Under the pieces are notes generated by a model, which made no database searches, was not told where the DNA came from, and was given only the letters and a program-made list of their open reading frames with translations. Positions 49,626 through 63,295 of a DNA stretch of 64,000 nt are shown here, piece by piece (positions within the stretch are counted from its first letter, which is position 1; each line of letters starts with the position of its first letter). The stretch lies in contig NC_058339.1 in NCBI RefSeq assembly GCF_905475395.1, forward strand, positions 58,785,172 to 58,849,171. Direction: 5' to 3'. The position numbers and the translations under genes were made by a program. The stretch comes from Chrysoperla carnea. Taxonomy: Eukaryota; Arthropoda; Insecta; Neuroptera; Chrysopidae.

Positions 49626-50601
49626 GAGGACTGAAAAAGAGTTGTTTTGTTGTAAAAGAATGACAAAAGCCATTCTTTGACTTGCGTGCACCAAGTAAAA
49701 AAATTTCCCTTTGACCTCGCCAATTGCGATAAAGACATTCCTTATGATGTACTTAAGAAAGATTTTCATGAACATCTAGTAGATTCCTCAGAAATACCAA
49801 GCAACAGCAGAAAGCTTTTGGAATATGAGAAGATTTCTAGCATCGGTCAGTGGATATTCCAAAGAATTTAATATCTAAAATTCTCTATCATTCCCGTTAA
49901 ATAGCATTACATGTCATTTATTAACAGAAAAGGAAATTCTAATGAAAGGAAGTGCACGACTATCTAATCGATTTTATTTTTATGATTCTGATTTAATATA
50001 AAAATGTTTTAACAAATTCTTTAAAAACTATAATTAATTTTTTATGAAAAACTGCCTATAATTAGAGTCTGTGGTCTGCGACTTGATTCGGAGAATTTAA
50101 ATAGCTAAAAAAAGTTTTATAAATACTTATTTACGGCAAACATTTATTTTACATAATGAACTAGAAATAAATTTTTATGAGCTAAAAAATACAAAACGTT
50201 TTTTACCAAATCAGTTTCCTAAACATTTTAAAGAATCGGAACGCCTCCAGCATCAGATTTATAGTTACACATGAGTAACTAAGAAAAAAAATTATTTTCT
50301 ACTTTAAACTTAAATTTTTTTGGGACAAAATTTTAATATCTCATAAATATCTGGTAGAAAAGTCTAATCATTAATTTCAAAAAATATTTAATTATATTAT
50401 TCAGAGAATCAAATCTTCTGAAAAACTTTTTTCCTGAACAATGGTTTTCTGGTCCTAAAAATTAAGCGTATGTAAAAAATTCGTTTCAAAATAAGTAGAT
50501 TTTTTACTCAGAGAAAAACTTTTTTAATTTGTTTTATTACTATGACAAAAGTCTAACAATGAAGAAAAGTGGTTTGCGTTTTTTAAATTGTTTTTATGGA
50601 A

Positions 50602-50911
50602 CGATAAATAAAAAAAACTTTTAACAAAAAGAAAACCGACTTCAAAATAAATTAATATGCACTAAAAGAAAAAAAGATAATATAATGTAGTTAAAATTAC
50701 TGTTATTTATGGAGACGGTGTCAGCCAAGGAAACAACTTTGACAGAACAATTTGCTACATTAGCTTGGCTGACACCGACTCCAAAAATAACAATAATTTT
50801 AACTACATTATATTATCGTTATTTTTTTACTTTTATTGCATATTAATTTGTTTTGGCAAAGTTTTTCTTTTGAAGTCGGTTTTCTTTTTGTTAAAAGTTT
50901 TTTTTATTTCG
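50602..50911. repeat. Foldback repeat, 310 bases
   Basis: Left AACTTTTAACAAAAAGAAAA then CCGACTTCAAAA; right is the complement ending GTTAAAAGTTTTTTTTATTT. Pairing continues through TATAATGTAGTTAAAATTA and GGTGTCAGCCAAG with CTTGGCTGACACC to a loop near 50745. No coding capacity. The CCGACTTCAAAA ends suggest a widespread insect family, which I could not check. Confidence 0.8.
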
Positions 50912-53900
50912 TGATTTTTAGTGAATCTGAAGTACACTAACTAATTAGTCACTAAAAAAAGAATCATCAAAATATGTTGGCATGATATTGAGTTATTCGC
51001 CCTCTTGTCGTGCATACTTAATGCAAATTTAAGACTTTTATGGTTTTCTCATAAATGTCGTTGTCAAAACTGGACCAAACTGAAATGGGAACACACGGGA
51101 AGCACCAGCTTTCAAATAGATAAAGAATCATCAAAATTGGTTCAATCAGTCGAAAGTTCTGAGGTATGATTATCCATTTATTGTCACCAGTTATTATCCT
51201 ATTTGACCAAATTATTACTAGTGGAGAGTTAATTATCTTCTTTGTGTACATTGGAAAAACATTTTTTTCGGCCATGGAATTTAACAAAGCAAATTCAATA
51301 CACACGGTTATCTATAATTGGTAAGTATTTCAAGGTAAATTCCAAAAATAAACAAATTATTGAAAATTTTAATTATTGATTTTTATTCACTTTTATACCA
51401 CAAGTATTATACGTTTTATCCGTGTTTAGAGTCAGCTATTATAACAAAAACATGTATTTGAGATTAAATATTGGACACAAAGCTTGATAGATTCAAATGA
51501 CTCAATCACACATTTCTAATATTATGTAATTTAATATTATTTTCTAATAAAAAACTTCGCCTGCGTGACATACAAATCCCTAAGAATGAAGCAGCTTTCT
51601 ACGTTAAAAAGTAGCTATTTTTGTCTTGCCATAATGCAGCTATGTAAAACACGACTGAGAGATATCCCTCAAATATGAAGAAAAAATCAGCCGTTACAGG
51701 AAAACAAACATCTGTGCACTCAGGCGCATTGATATTACCAACTAATACCCGTATTCATATGCCACATTCAAGTCCTTAAATCTTCTGAGGCATCAAGTAT
51801 TTTTTTCTATGCCCCTAACCTACTATCTCTGCCTTAAATTTATTCACTATTATAAGTTGCCGGAGTAATCAGGATAATACTTGGGCAAAACGGAGATAAA
51901 ATTATTAAACTTTCATACGATTAATAGAAACATAAGTATATAAGCATTAGTACAGTAAAAGATGTAACAAAAATCGGCTAATAAAAGAAAATGAAATAAA
52001 CCGCTTTGCTGAAACCTGGTAGAATGTGTTTCTTAGGGGTCAAATATCGTTCGTAAACCATGAGTAGAATCCGCAAATGTTTCTATTTGTTAATAAACAC
52101 TAAATTCAAAATAGTTAATTAAAAAAAACTGCCCATGTAACAGTAGAATTAAAAAAATAATAAATAGGCAACTTGTATTACGCATATATGTTATAAATGT
52201 ATAAGATCGTGTTTTTCATAGCTGTGTGTTTGTCAAATAATCGAAAAACTCTTATACATGTATAACATAAACGAAGTACTAGTTACCTATTTATTCAACT
52301 CTTTTAGCCATTAAGTCACTTTAAAGGCTAAGAGAGTTGAGGATTTATTTGGATTTCGAAATTTCCTTGTTCCGCGAGTGGTTCTCATATTGAGTCAATA
52401 TATTCATAGGGATTACATACTCTCACAAAAGAAATAGTTTTCTTTTCATAAACATGAAACGTGACTCAGTAGACAAATTGTTTGTTGCATATTTCTTGTT
52501 CAGCGAGTTAAATTTTATGTAAAATAGTATTCTGGGTTCCAAATTTTAGTAATAGAAATGTAATTAAATTGTTTGCCATCAGGTGTTATATGATGGCATG
52601 TTATTATTTAATTCTTAATCGAATCATTTCAAGATTTCAAGTAGTTGTAAATAAATATATCTGGTTGTAATTTTACTTGTAACACACGTAACAATTACAC
52701 CTAAATCAACTGCCTACACCCAAACATAAATTTTAATAAAAACAAGGTTTATATTATTATATTATATACACAAATATTGTACGAGGTCAATAATCTGTTA
52801 TTATTATAACGTTTGTTTGTTGACAGAATCTTATTTTTAGCATAATATTTGTTTACAAAAAAACATGAAGATTATTAAAATTAATGATTATGTTTCTTAT
52901 AACTTATCGTTGGTTAATCAAATTATCACTCTTACGTATAACGTGTTAAAATTATTGTATGCAAATGATAATATAACTTTATTTCTTACTCTCAATTATT
53001 GTCTTATTGATAATATTTATACCTAAATATATGATCATCCTAAATATCACTATCTATGTGTCTAAATATTCGCCAAAGATTCAAAAATATTAGTTTATCC
53101 TTTTTATTACAACTTGAAACATGATTTTTCAGAATAACACGTATTGGGAAATATTAACCAATCAAAGGAAATCAACGTTTTGACAACACCTGATATATTT
53201 TTTATGTGATAAGTTTAATTTCAAAGCTCCAAAATATAATTGTTGCGAGTTTAAATTATTACGCTTAAGAAAGTTGTAGTGTTGGATGTCGGACATCATG
53301 TTCTGACATCAGATTGGACCTACTTTTCCGGGTTGCTTTAATAGTCAATTTACATTCTAAAAGGTAAGAGATAGAATAACACTATAAATTAGAAAGTTGA
53401 TGAAAAACTAACTTCTTTTCTTTTTAAACATTTTTTCGAAAATCGTTAGCTTTCGGAGGAAATGCGACTGAAAAATATATCATTATTGCACTTAATCGAA
53501 AAAAAAAACACGCTAGTTACATAAAAATGCTTTAGCCTAAGTTGTCAAGGGCAATAGAGGACTTTCGCCTGTGTCCAAGACTTTGACCTACAATTCTAGC
53601 TTCAAAGCCTTTTTACGTTGATTATCAAATGATCTTGAAAATTTACTTGGAATTAAAAGTTGGTAACATAGACGAATGAATTTTATTGTCCTTGATGACA
53701 AAAACATTTCATCTAAAACATGTTTTTGGCCAGATTTTTGACATTACCTCGAGAACTACTCATTAAGTTGTCAAATGTTGTCAAATGAACTGGTAGTACA
53801 GGCTTCTTTACTTTGTATATTGAAAAATTGAGACAACTAGTACCAATCGATTTGAAATCTCAATTAAGTTAACTAGATAAACGCTTATAAAAATAAGATT

Positions 53901-56900
53901 AGATTTTTGTCAATTATAGAAATATGTAAATACTTTCTCTACAATTATTATGATATATCTGCAGTGTACTCACAAATATATCGTTATGAGAAAGTAATTA
54001 TAAATCTGAATCATTTCGGTATTTTATTTAACAATTACACCTGTTTTGAAACGATTGTAAAATGAAACACTTTCTAAATTATTACATTTATAATAATTAT
54101 ATGAATTATTTTTATTATTTTTATTTTTTAATATTATAAGAATGATTTGAAGTATCATTTCAATGGAGAGAGAATGTTTTGTCTCATATTAAAATATTCT
54201 ATTAGCACATATTAATGCGCATACCATTCATTAAGAAAATGGATAAATTATGTCAAGGGATCATATACGTATATCGTACAGGATGTGTCACGTAGGTGCC
54301 AAAAATTCTGAATACTTATTATATTCCAACATACAGGATGATTTATTTCTAATGACACTTCATAGTGAAGGTAACGAATAAAGGCAATTCATAATAAAGG
54401 TAACATCACCATATCGATCTCCGAATATGCGCGTTTATTTTTGTAAAAATTTGGCACGATTTTTACCCGACTGCACCAGAAGAAGGTTTATGTTTTTCGA
54501 GTATGTGTATGTATGTATGTGTCTGTAGCCTAAACGGCTTGGTGGATTTTAGCTGGAGAGGTGTCGTTAGATTCGTCTTATTGCGGGAGCGACACTGGTT
54601 ATATTAAAATTATAAAAATTGAATGACCTATTTTTAGCGCCGTATTATCCGCGTTTGATCTCTAGAACGTCAAAAAGGATATGAAATTCGGCGAAATATG
54701 TAGGGTGAGGTATTATGGAATAGATAATGATACTTCACTTAAGATAGTTCGATGTATATGTTTGATTCTTTGTGACGCTTTGAAAATCTATATTTAAAAA
54801 TCCTAACTAAATAGTATAAAATTAAAAAAAAAATGAACTTAAAAACCCGACTGCGATATATAGAAACTGAAACCAAAAAACAAAACACATAGCGACTTGA
54901 ACAGTTGGCTCATGAATTATTGGAAAAATTTTAGCTGGTCTAGTTTTTAACGGATCCCGGCTGTTAAAATCGCTATGCAATAGCTATATAGCTTCTGTCA
55001 GTTACATAATAAAGTTACCTTTTCTGTGTGTCTTCTACCTAGCTTCTATTTGTCTTTCAATTATATATTGAAATAAACACGTGAAATAATAAATCAAATA
55101 TTTGAACCTTTTAGCAATATTACTCATTATCAGATCATTTTTTAATTGAATGATATCAAGCCTCTGGTGTTATCTATATGTGAGTGAGACATCTTGTATG
55201 AAAGACAAAGATGCAGTAAGCGAAAGAAAGAGAGTCATATTAATAATTACAATATTAAATCAAACGTGATGGAAACACGCAAAAGACATCATGTATAAAT
55301 TCTTTTTTATTATACAGGCGTGTAGAATTATAATCAATTGTCTTACCTAATATTACAATTTCCTTTTACTTTAAGGAAGAAACTTTTTTAAATGGCGTGA
55401 TACATGTAGAGAGTATATTGTACACCAAAAAGAAAAAGTTTTCATTATAACCTTTCTGGAAAAAATAATTATTGATATATGTGTACATCTTAAGTGAATT
55501 ATGAAAATGTCAAAAAAGTTTGAAAAAAAAGTGCGTTCGTAGGACTACCCCGTTAGGAACGAAGTTTTTTTAAACTCAAATTAACGACCTATTGTTTGCA
55601 ACGGCAGTAAATTAGAAATACCTACTATTTAATTTATAGGTGTTTTCTAGATGACCCTTTGATTTACATAGGGATTTACTAATAAACTTCCTTTCTGTAT
55701 TATACAGTCAATATATACCCTTCATATTAAAGTTTTAAAATCATTTATATTATTAATTGTAGCTTGTAGCAAATCTTGAACTAAATTTCTAGGAGCTTTA
55801 ATCGGTTCGGACCTTAGGCGATTAATCGGTTTCCGTTGGTCTATAATTTTATAATTATCCAATCCATATCTCATTTTCTTACGTGAAAATTTTTACCAGT
55901 TCGTTCATCCTTGCAAGCCACGTTAAGGAACTTCATTCCAATAATTGGAGATTGATATAAAAAGTATCATTTTTTATATAGTTGTGATCATGAAGATACT
56001 AAGAAGGAAAATAAGATTTAGGTGGTTAATTATGTGCTCATGTCTAAGTACTTTTAATGAACACAGCTTATTAAAATATAGATTTGGAATAAGATAATAA
56101 AGACCAGTCTCACATGAAATGAAACATTAAATGGTTCAAATTAGTAACATTCTTCATAGGGCTCCTGCTTGAATCTAAACTTACATGGGCATGAAAATGA
56201 TTTTTTTTTTAAATGTCTTAAAATAAATTGAAAATCAGAAATTTTTAGCTTTTTTTTCGGAAATATGCACCAGGATACGAAACCGCTCTTAGGTGCCAGA
56301 CGTACTCCATCTCTAGAGAAGAAAAGAAAAATCAGAAATTCCGGCTTTATGAATTCTTATGTATAACCAATTGCATTTTTTTTAAAGCTACATTTGAAAT
56401 TTCTCATGCACATAATAAAATCGTCTGCATTAACATTCATTTCACAATTTTACATGACACTTATATGTGGTTAAATGTCTATAGATGCTTAAGTTTTTTA
56501 TGATAACAATATTATTATCTACCTGTGTTTAAACATGATATACAAACTGTCTTTTACAATATTTGATATACATTAATACACTACTTGTTTGGATACCAAT
56601 TCCTGCAAGACAAGCGTTTTAATATTTTGGGTTAAGGTTGTCTAAACGAGGAAGAATTGTAAAAGAAGGTCAACACAGCCTCGTTTAACTTAACCAAAAT
56701 ATTATCTCGTCGCTACTCACTAAATCAAAAAGAAACTTTTTTCATTTAAGCAACGTACTACCATATCTGGAAACTACTTGATAAAAGGAAATATATAGTC
56801 AAAAATAGAATAAAAACCTCTTACACACCAATTTATTGATCGTCACCGTAGCATGACGTGTTTACTTAATTGAAATAATCATAGAATGATTAAAGAATTA

Positions 56901-56929
56901 ATTTTTCATTTCGAGAGCGGCTGTAATAG

Positions 56930-57345
56930 GGGGGAGGGTGGCTCAGATGTTCGGGCCATTCAATACCTGTGTACGGATCACAAAGGCTGATTATGGTACT
57001 GTCTCTGACTGGTTAGGTGATCAATATAAATGACGCGTGACCTGCGGATCATATCTGGTACTGTCAACCGTGCCATGGTCTGCGTATATTTCGGAGATAT
57101 TACCAGTTACTTCGCATTCCTATAGTTCTGAGCTAGCCAGAACCCGAGCGATGGCCAAGTTGGTTATATTTTTCAAGCTTTTGCTGCCGAGCTACATCTA
57201 GGGCATCTGGAGCACCCTAAAATGGAATACAGATGTCTTTGATTTTCACTTCCTTACTAGTCTCATCCAGGATCATCAGGTCAGGATGAAGAGTACTCCT
57301 TACGCCGAGTACTTGTCTGTTGATGTTTAATAAACAGGTTTGGCC
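56930..57345 (-). pseudogene. Degraded LINE ORF2 fragment
   Basis: The minus strand reads VLGVRSTLHPDLMILDETS and KEVKIKDICIPF, then a stop, then DALDVARQQKLEKYNQLG. This follows the layout of the region after the reverse-transcriptase domain in several non-LTR retrotransposons (a PDL...D...I.D..IPF block, then an AR..K..KY helix). Stops and frame changes show it is dead. The wider extent (perhaps to 57554) is uncertain. Confidence 0.55.
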
Positions 57346-59101
57346 CCAATTTTAATCGGTGTATATACATTAGACTTGGCCAAGACTCGAGAAAAATTCG
57401 AGGAAGGCTGGACTACAAATCCTTGATTTATTGCCATTGGCCGTGTGTTAACATTCCAAAGATCGGTTTCGTAGGCGTGAAAAAGGATTTGGCAAAGGTT
57501 GGTAAACCAATGTTTACTCAATGTCCTCAATATCAATTCTATCAAGTTTAGCACATCCTAATGGATCTATGTCAATGAATTGATAATATCAATATACATT
57601 TTATCTATTTCGCAGCCATATAGCGCCGTATAGGACCCAAACAAAAGCGTGGATTACGTAGATACTTGGAGTGAAGTTGGAAGAACGATATTAAAACATT
57701 TTATTTATTTATTAAATTATTATATAATATAAAAGACATTAGGTAGTTCAGAGTTATCTTGCAACGAATGTCATACACAGTTATTATAAAAATGTTTTGA
57801 CGTCATTGAATTTTGTATTTAGGTATTACCTAATATATTCTTTATAAAACAATAATTACATATCTCTCCTAGTACAATATGTTTTTATATGACTGACCTT
57901 CAACATAAAACAATACTTAAAGAACACGTACATAAGAAAATTGAATGATCATACATCGATTAGAAGAGTACGTATAAAACAGGTCACTAATGTTAAAATA
58001 ATTTATTATATTAGTTTTACATCCTGCATTCAACGTGCTTCAACAATTCAATATAATATGACAAGATTAGTTAAGACCATCGATCAAATTAATGGCAAAG
58101 TCGGGGAAGTCCATGATGTCAAAAAAATTAGTTTTAATTAACTGATTTTCTGGCAATGTGTAGTCTTAAAAGCTTGCAATGTATAAAGTCAGGTCAGAGA
58201 TTAACAAAATAGAGCATGCAATTAATGATTTCTGAATCACTAATTTTTATGACTCTTTCCAAATAATGGACTCAATAGAATTATTGTATATGAAGTTCGT
58301 CAACTATGCTTTTGATTTCTGCTTATAAAAAGGAATTTGAGAAATTCGAGCAAACTGCTAGAAAGTTCTGATTTGCTGAATACAGCTTTTTGATTGGATA
58401 AAAAAAAAAAAATTCGTAAATATTTATGAAATTTTAAATCAATGATATAACTTAAAAGCAAGGCAATAAAAAACAACACCACTGGGAAAACATATCTTCC
58501 ATTTTTCCCCCAAAAAAACCTTGTTTATTTTGTATGAAATTCAAATCTAAAGGGGAGAGTTGTCTTGGTTGGCATATTGTCATTTTCGATTAACTTTCAT
58601 GAAAGTTGATTCTTTATTTGGCTTTCCTAATGGTACTTTTTTCGTACCATTACAAATTTGGAAAGTCTTATTTTTACTTACGGTTCGCTTACGGTATCAG
58701 ATTCATACTAAAATAGAAATCATCATGGTAAAACTTATGAAGGTGCAATCAGACGGTAGTGTGGCAAAGAGACTGCTAATTTTCGTCAAGATTAGTTTTT
58801 TTTTTTAGTCAGGGTTAGCCGATCTATTTTTTTTTTTGTGGTCATAAAAGCCATAAAAGTGAAAGGTCATTAAACGCACCATGAACTTCATTGCGGCTGT
58901 ATTTAGAAAATGTTTCGTCATTTTCTGCACATAATAATTTCAACATGTATTTCGTCGATTTTCAGCGTTGGGTCTCAACTCTCAACGTAGGCAACAATGG
59001 GTCTAGCATTAACTACATTTGTTCATTTTTAAATAGTTATTACTTTTTATTTTTCTCCAATTTGGGATTTATGGGTAGATACTCTTTCCCCAGACCTTTT
59101 A
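57346..59101. other. Gene-free stretch
   Basis: AT-rich, no supported gene. A neat 9-base-stem hairpin (TAATGGTAC...GTACCATTA) lies near 58629-58652; no function can be assigned. Confidence 0.4.
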
Positions 59102-59640
59102 TGTACCTCCACCTATCGGGCCAGTTTTTTTTTTAATGTTCAGGAAGGTCCATATATCAAAATCTACATCTAACTTCTTGCCGCTAGAAAGTTTGGCCAT
59201 TGCTATGGGCCAAAAAAGCCCATTATTATAATAGGTGATTTTTGAAAATTTCAAAACTAGAAAAATGGGCCAGAAACGTACATTTGAAGGTTTTCGGGAT
59301 CGCTGATCACTATTAAGAAGTCAGAATTTCGATATTCTTCCCCCTTCTTGGGGTAATTCACCCCGCTGGGGGGGGGGGGAGATTATATCGAAATATCGAA
59401 ATTCTGATTTCGGAATAGTGATCGGTGACCCCAAAAACCCTTGATTATACCTTTCTGGTCCATATTTTCAAGGTTTTAAAATTTTCAAAAATCACCTCAT
59501 GGATTCTAATGATTAGCCTATTGGGCCCATAGCAAAAACCAAAACTTTCTAGCGGCAAAAAGTTAGATGTAGATTCCGATATATGGACCTTCCTGATAAT
59601 TTAAAAAAAAAAAAAAACTGTCTCGATAGGTTGGAGTACA
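59102..59640. repeat. Foldback repeat, 539 bases
   Basis: Left TGTACCTCCACCTATCGGGC and right the complement ending CGATAGGTTGGAGTACA. Arms of about 255 bases match through AGGAAGGTCCATATATC, TTAGATGT/ACATCTAA, CTAGAAAGTTT and TTTCGATAT; the loop near 59365 has a run of G. Non-coding. Confidence 0.8.
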
Positions 59641-61883
59641 AAAAAATTCGCTATGAAATGGTAAAATGACACGACTAATAAGTCAAAAGCATATAGAAAA
59701 CCTTGACAGCCTTCCCATATATACGATTGTAGTAAGTTTAAACTGAATACATTTTATTCAATATTGAATTATTGTATTCATTTCTCCCACATTATTAATT
59801 ACATGTTATCATAAAAACTGTTTTATGATGTATGGAAGAGCAGCTCTTTGTAACTCTCACTTGATTTTTTTTTTAATTGTAAGATGAATGCAACGTTTTA
59901 TGGTTTTGTAAAACACTAAAAACGTGTATTGGAATAAAGTCATGAAACCACGTTCTTTTTGTGATTTTTTTATTTGATAATGGATAAAAAAATCATTACA
60001 TTCGTCTCGGCAAAGTGATAAAAGAATTTTCACCATATAATAATTTTTGTTCACAGAATTTGTAATTATTATTTGGGTTTTTCCTGATTCGATTTCAATT
60101 TATCATGTATAAATAATCACTGCACAAAAAGAAATCTAAATCTAAATATAAAATTCTTCTCGGCATTTATTATGTCTTTTAACTTTTAATCAAATTTCTC
60201 AAACTGTAGATTCTGAAACTCCTTGATGAGTAGATCAAAAGTTTCTATGAAAAAAAATTTCTACGCAGGATGACAGCTTAAACATGCAATACTAATGGCA
60301 CAAAAATTAAAAATTTTTTTGAATTCTCGCCACAAAATCATGCTTGATCGATTCGTTTGTGACATCGCAGCTTCTAAACGGGTGATTTATTTATTTTTTA
60401 TTTTGTTTTTTATGGTAATTTGATAGAGATCGTTCTTAGTTATGTTTAAAGAATATAATCAGTCGTTTGGAGATCATCACCTATATATAGTTGTTATCGG
60501 ATACGGTCCCCTAAACTCGAACTTGAAATACAGCTAAGAACACTTTCGATCAAATTACCTTTTAAACTGTGTTAAACTGTTTAACTTATAGCATCCATCT
60601 TAAATAACCCGAATATTTGGATAATAAATAACCCAAATATTTAGGATATTATAAATGAGTAGATTTTGAATCCAGTTTCAAAAAGTTTGATCGTTTACCA
60701 TTTCCAATAATGAAAATAAAGGATCCATAAACTCATTGTCAACAAAAAATTTTCCAAAATGCGCAAAACACGTGTAACAAGATCTTTTATTGCCTATCGT
60801 GCGTTTCCATTACATTTTGTTACAAACTAGTCTTTTATTTTTGAAATAAATAACTTGTTAAATATTTTGCAGACATTAAAGCAATCCTTCAAGTAAATTA
60901 GTATTCATATGTTCTATTTGACATAAATTAAAATACCGTTATACTGAAAGAATTTTAAAAACAAACAGGTCAAAGTTTACATTATAAAAACAAATATTTA
61001 AAAATAATCTAGTAACTTTTACTGCCTAATTTCTCTATATGAAAGTTTTTTTCTTCATTAATTTCATAAAAAAAACTCAAATGATGAAATTATTTAATAT
61101 TCAATATGTAATATTCAATATAAATATTATATTCTTAGCTAGTAATACTTTAAAGTATGAAAACATTATTAGACGCGGTTGAATAATGAATTTATCAGTC
61201 AATCAATATATAAGTTGTTCCATAAAAATCGCCAGTGTAGTTATTCTGTAAGTGAAAATTCCAGCTAACGGGGTTAAGTGTTAAAATACTATATAGAAGA
61301 TACATTAAGTATTACGAACAAGTAAACGATTACATTAAGGATTTGACTTTAAGTTTAAATTATGGCAAATCTATAGACTTGGAAAAAACACGTTTCAAAT
61401 AAAGGTCAGCAGATAAATGTAGCCAATCTAACACGAAAATGGTTATCGAAAAAGTAGCTGGTAACCGAAATTAATGAAAATTAAGTGCATTCGACCTGTT
61501 GCAACATCTTTGTAATCATGATTTGTATGAATCGTTTCCTAATGTTAGTATAGCTTTAAAAATTTATAATACACATACTACCAACGACATTTGCAAGCTG
61601 TGATCGAAGCTTCAGCAAACTGAAAATAATTAAAACCTGTCTGCGTTCAACGAAGATACTACTTTTAAGATGAACTTTAATGACCTAATACATTCTTTCG
61701 CAGAAACAAAACTACGCCGTGTACAGCTATAGTAAGATTAGAGAGGGAAAAATACCGGATCGTAAAGATGATTAATTATCAGTTTTCTTTCCTGGTTGCA
61801 TATTTTCTAGGCCTAATTTTATGTCGCTCAAATAAAAATTATTAGTAAATAGATATTAAAGAGTGCTAATTTATTAAAGGGTT
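59641..61883. other. Gene-free stretch
   Basis: AT-rich, no supported gene. It contains the third copy of the TACGG.ACCCTA repeat. Confidence 0.4.
60310..60600. repeat. Dispersed repeat with TACGG.ACCCTA, copy 3
   Basis: Contains TGATCGATTCGTTTGTGACA, GTCGTTTGGAGATCATCAC and GTTATCGGATACGG. Related to copies at 31360 and 49383. Confidence 0.58.
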
Positions 61884-62202
61884 TTTATTTTCCCCAGTGA
61901 TAAACACCAAGACTAAAACCAGACTAATTTGACTGTCTTTAGCTAACTCACTTAGGCTTGAACTATGATGTGTCTTAAACATTAGTCTTGGCCCTTTTGT
62001 AATAAACTGCTTCGGTCTAGCATACTTGTAGTTGTACTTTAATCTTGCACTTACACATATGCAAGACCAAAAAAGACGTACAAGACCAAGGCCAATGAGT
62101 AAGACAAGGGCGCTAAAATCATTACACCAAATTCGTGAAACAAAGATAGGGAAATACAGTTTTGGTCTTGGTCTCGCTCATCACTATTTTCCCATAAAAA
62201 AT
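61884..62202. repeat. TIR element of about 320 bases
   Basis: Left AGTGATAAACACCAAGACTA then AAACCAG; right, reverse-complemented, AGTGATGAGCGAGACCAAGA then CCAAAACTG. The interior repeats the TCTTGG/CCAAGAC motif several times. The 86-codon frame across the right end is a by-product. Confidence 0.55.
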
Positions 62203-63295
62203 GTCACTCATTACTATATATTTTTTTTTAAACAATTTATCTCAAACCTTGGAGAAATGAGGGCACCATTATCAAGTTCTTTCCCCGCTTAAAGAAAACG
62301 TAGATTCGGGGCTGATTAATTTTTCAAAATTTTTTTTAGTTATAAACTTTATATTAAATTAAAAATATCTCTGATATATTAAAATAAATATATGTAGGGT
62401 ATAAATAAATAACTAATTATTTCAAATCAGCCTATATATATTTATATAAGTACTTTGAAATTGTCAAAAGAGAATAAAAGAATTCATACGTGCCAAAAAT
62501 TATTGATTAAATATATTAAAAACATTTATTTTATTGATCATTATATTTGGATAACGTTTGAAGGGCTCATGTTTTATTTTGTATATACGTGTATTGCAAA
62601 GTGTACATTTTACAATAAATTTTTTTTATAATTCCATTTTTTTAAACATAATATCAAAGGCCCTTCGATAGAATTTGCTACGGTTCCCGCTCTTGCTTAA
62701 TCATTCAATGCCAAGAGTCTATTTCAATCGGAATGAAAAATACCCATAATTCATCAAAAAAATATATATAATTCTTCCAAACACAGCCAATTTAGGTAGC
62801 ATTTCAAGGAGAGTAGAACCTTTAGTTACGAAATGAATTATGCTAGTAATTTCAATTCGAAATTCGTTATCTGTGCTTTTGTGAGTATCTGTTAAAATAT
62901 ATTAATTCTCAGTTGTTAGTTTGAAAGGGTCGTTCGACACTGCCGACGTTCATTAGATGGTCTGAAGATGATTTTGCTACCGTGTATAAAAAAACCAATA
63001 ACCTCTGTTAAATCTTCTCTTTGAAGCATTTTTCAGATTTCCAGACTTTGGAATACATTTTAACCGCCTCTTCCAGACTATTTAAAATTGTTGGAACGCC
63101 GATTTTCCAGTGACTGTTATCGCCTCAGTTGTACATTTTACCCTATTCCATAAATAGAAAATGTTATGCCTCCGTTATACACTTCAGTTTATGGCATGAA
63201 TATAAAATGCTACAATCTTGGTTATACATTTCTGTTTATTGTATGAATAGAAAATGTTACAATTTACAGACTATGGGATTTTCTCTAGAAAATCT
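62203..63295. other. Gene-free stretch
   Basis: AT-rich. Between about 63125 and 63260 the phrase ATGAATAGAAAATGTTA-like recurs three times (CATAAATAGAAAATGTTATG, CATGAATATAAAATGCTACA, TATGAATAGAAAATGTTACA) at spacings of about 55, an imperfect short tandem repeat just before the LINE fragment. Confidence 0.45.

Larger units (their letters stand above)
46897..56929. other. Long stretch without recognised genes
   Basis: AT-rich. It may contain the non-coding first exon and promoter of the long ephexin isoform, which I could not find. It holds a 45-base duplication at 46952, the dispersed repeat at 49383, the foldback at 50602 and low-complexity runs. A 65-codon frame at 49677-49871 (DLANCDKDIPYDVLKKDF) has balanced composition but no recognised relative; it may be a transposon remnant. 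Confidence 0.4.

Noticed and set aside
51018..51305. 95-codon minus-strand frame
   Set aside because: The DNA (TCATCAAAATTGGTTCAATC) looks like the non-coding part of an interspersed repeat. No domain or splice context is seen.
62032..62292. 86-codon plus-strand frame (RRTRPRPMSKTR)
   Set aside because: Overlaps the right end of a TIR repeat, and the Arg-rich part comes from the repeated AAGACCAA motif.
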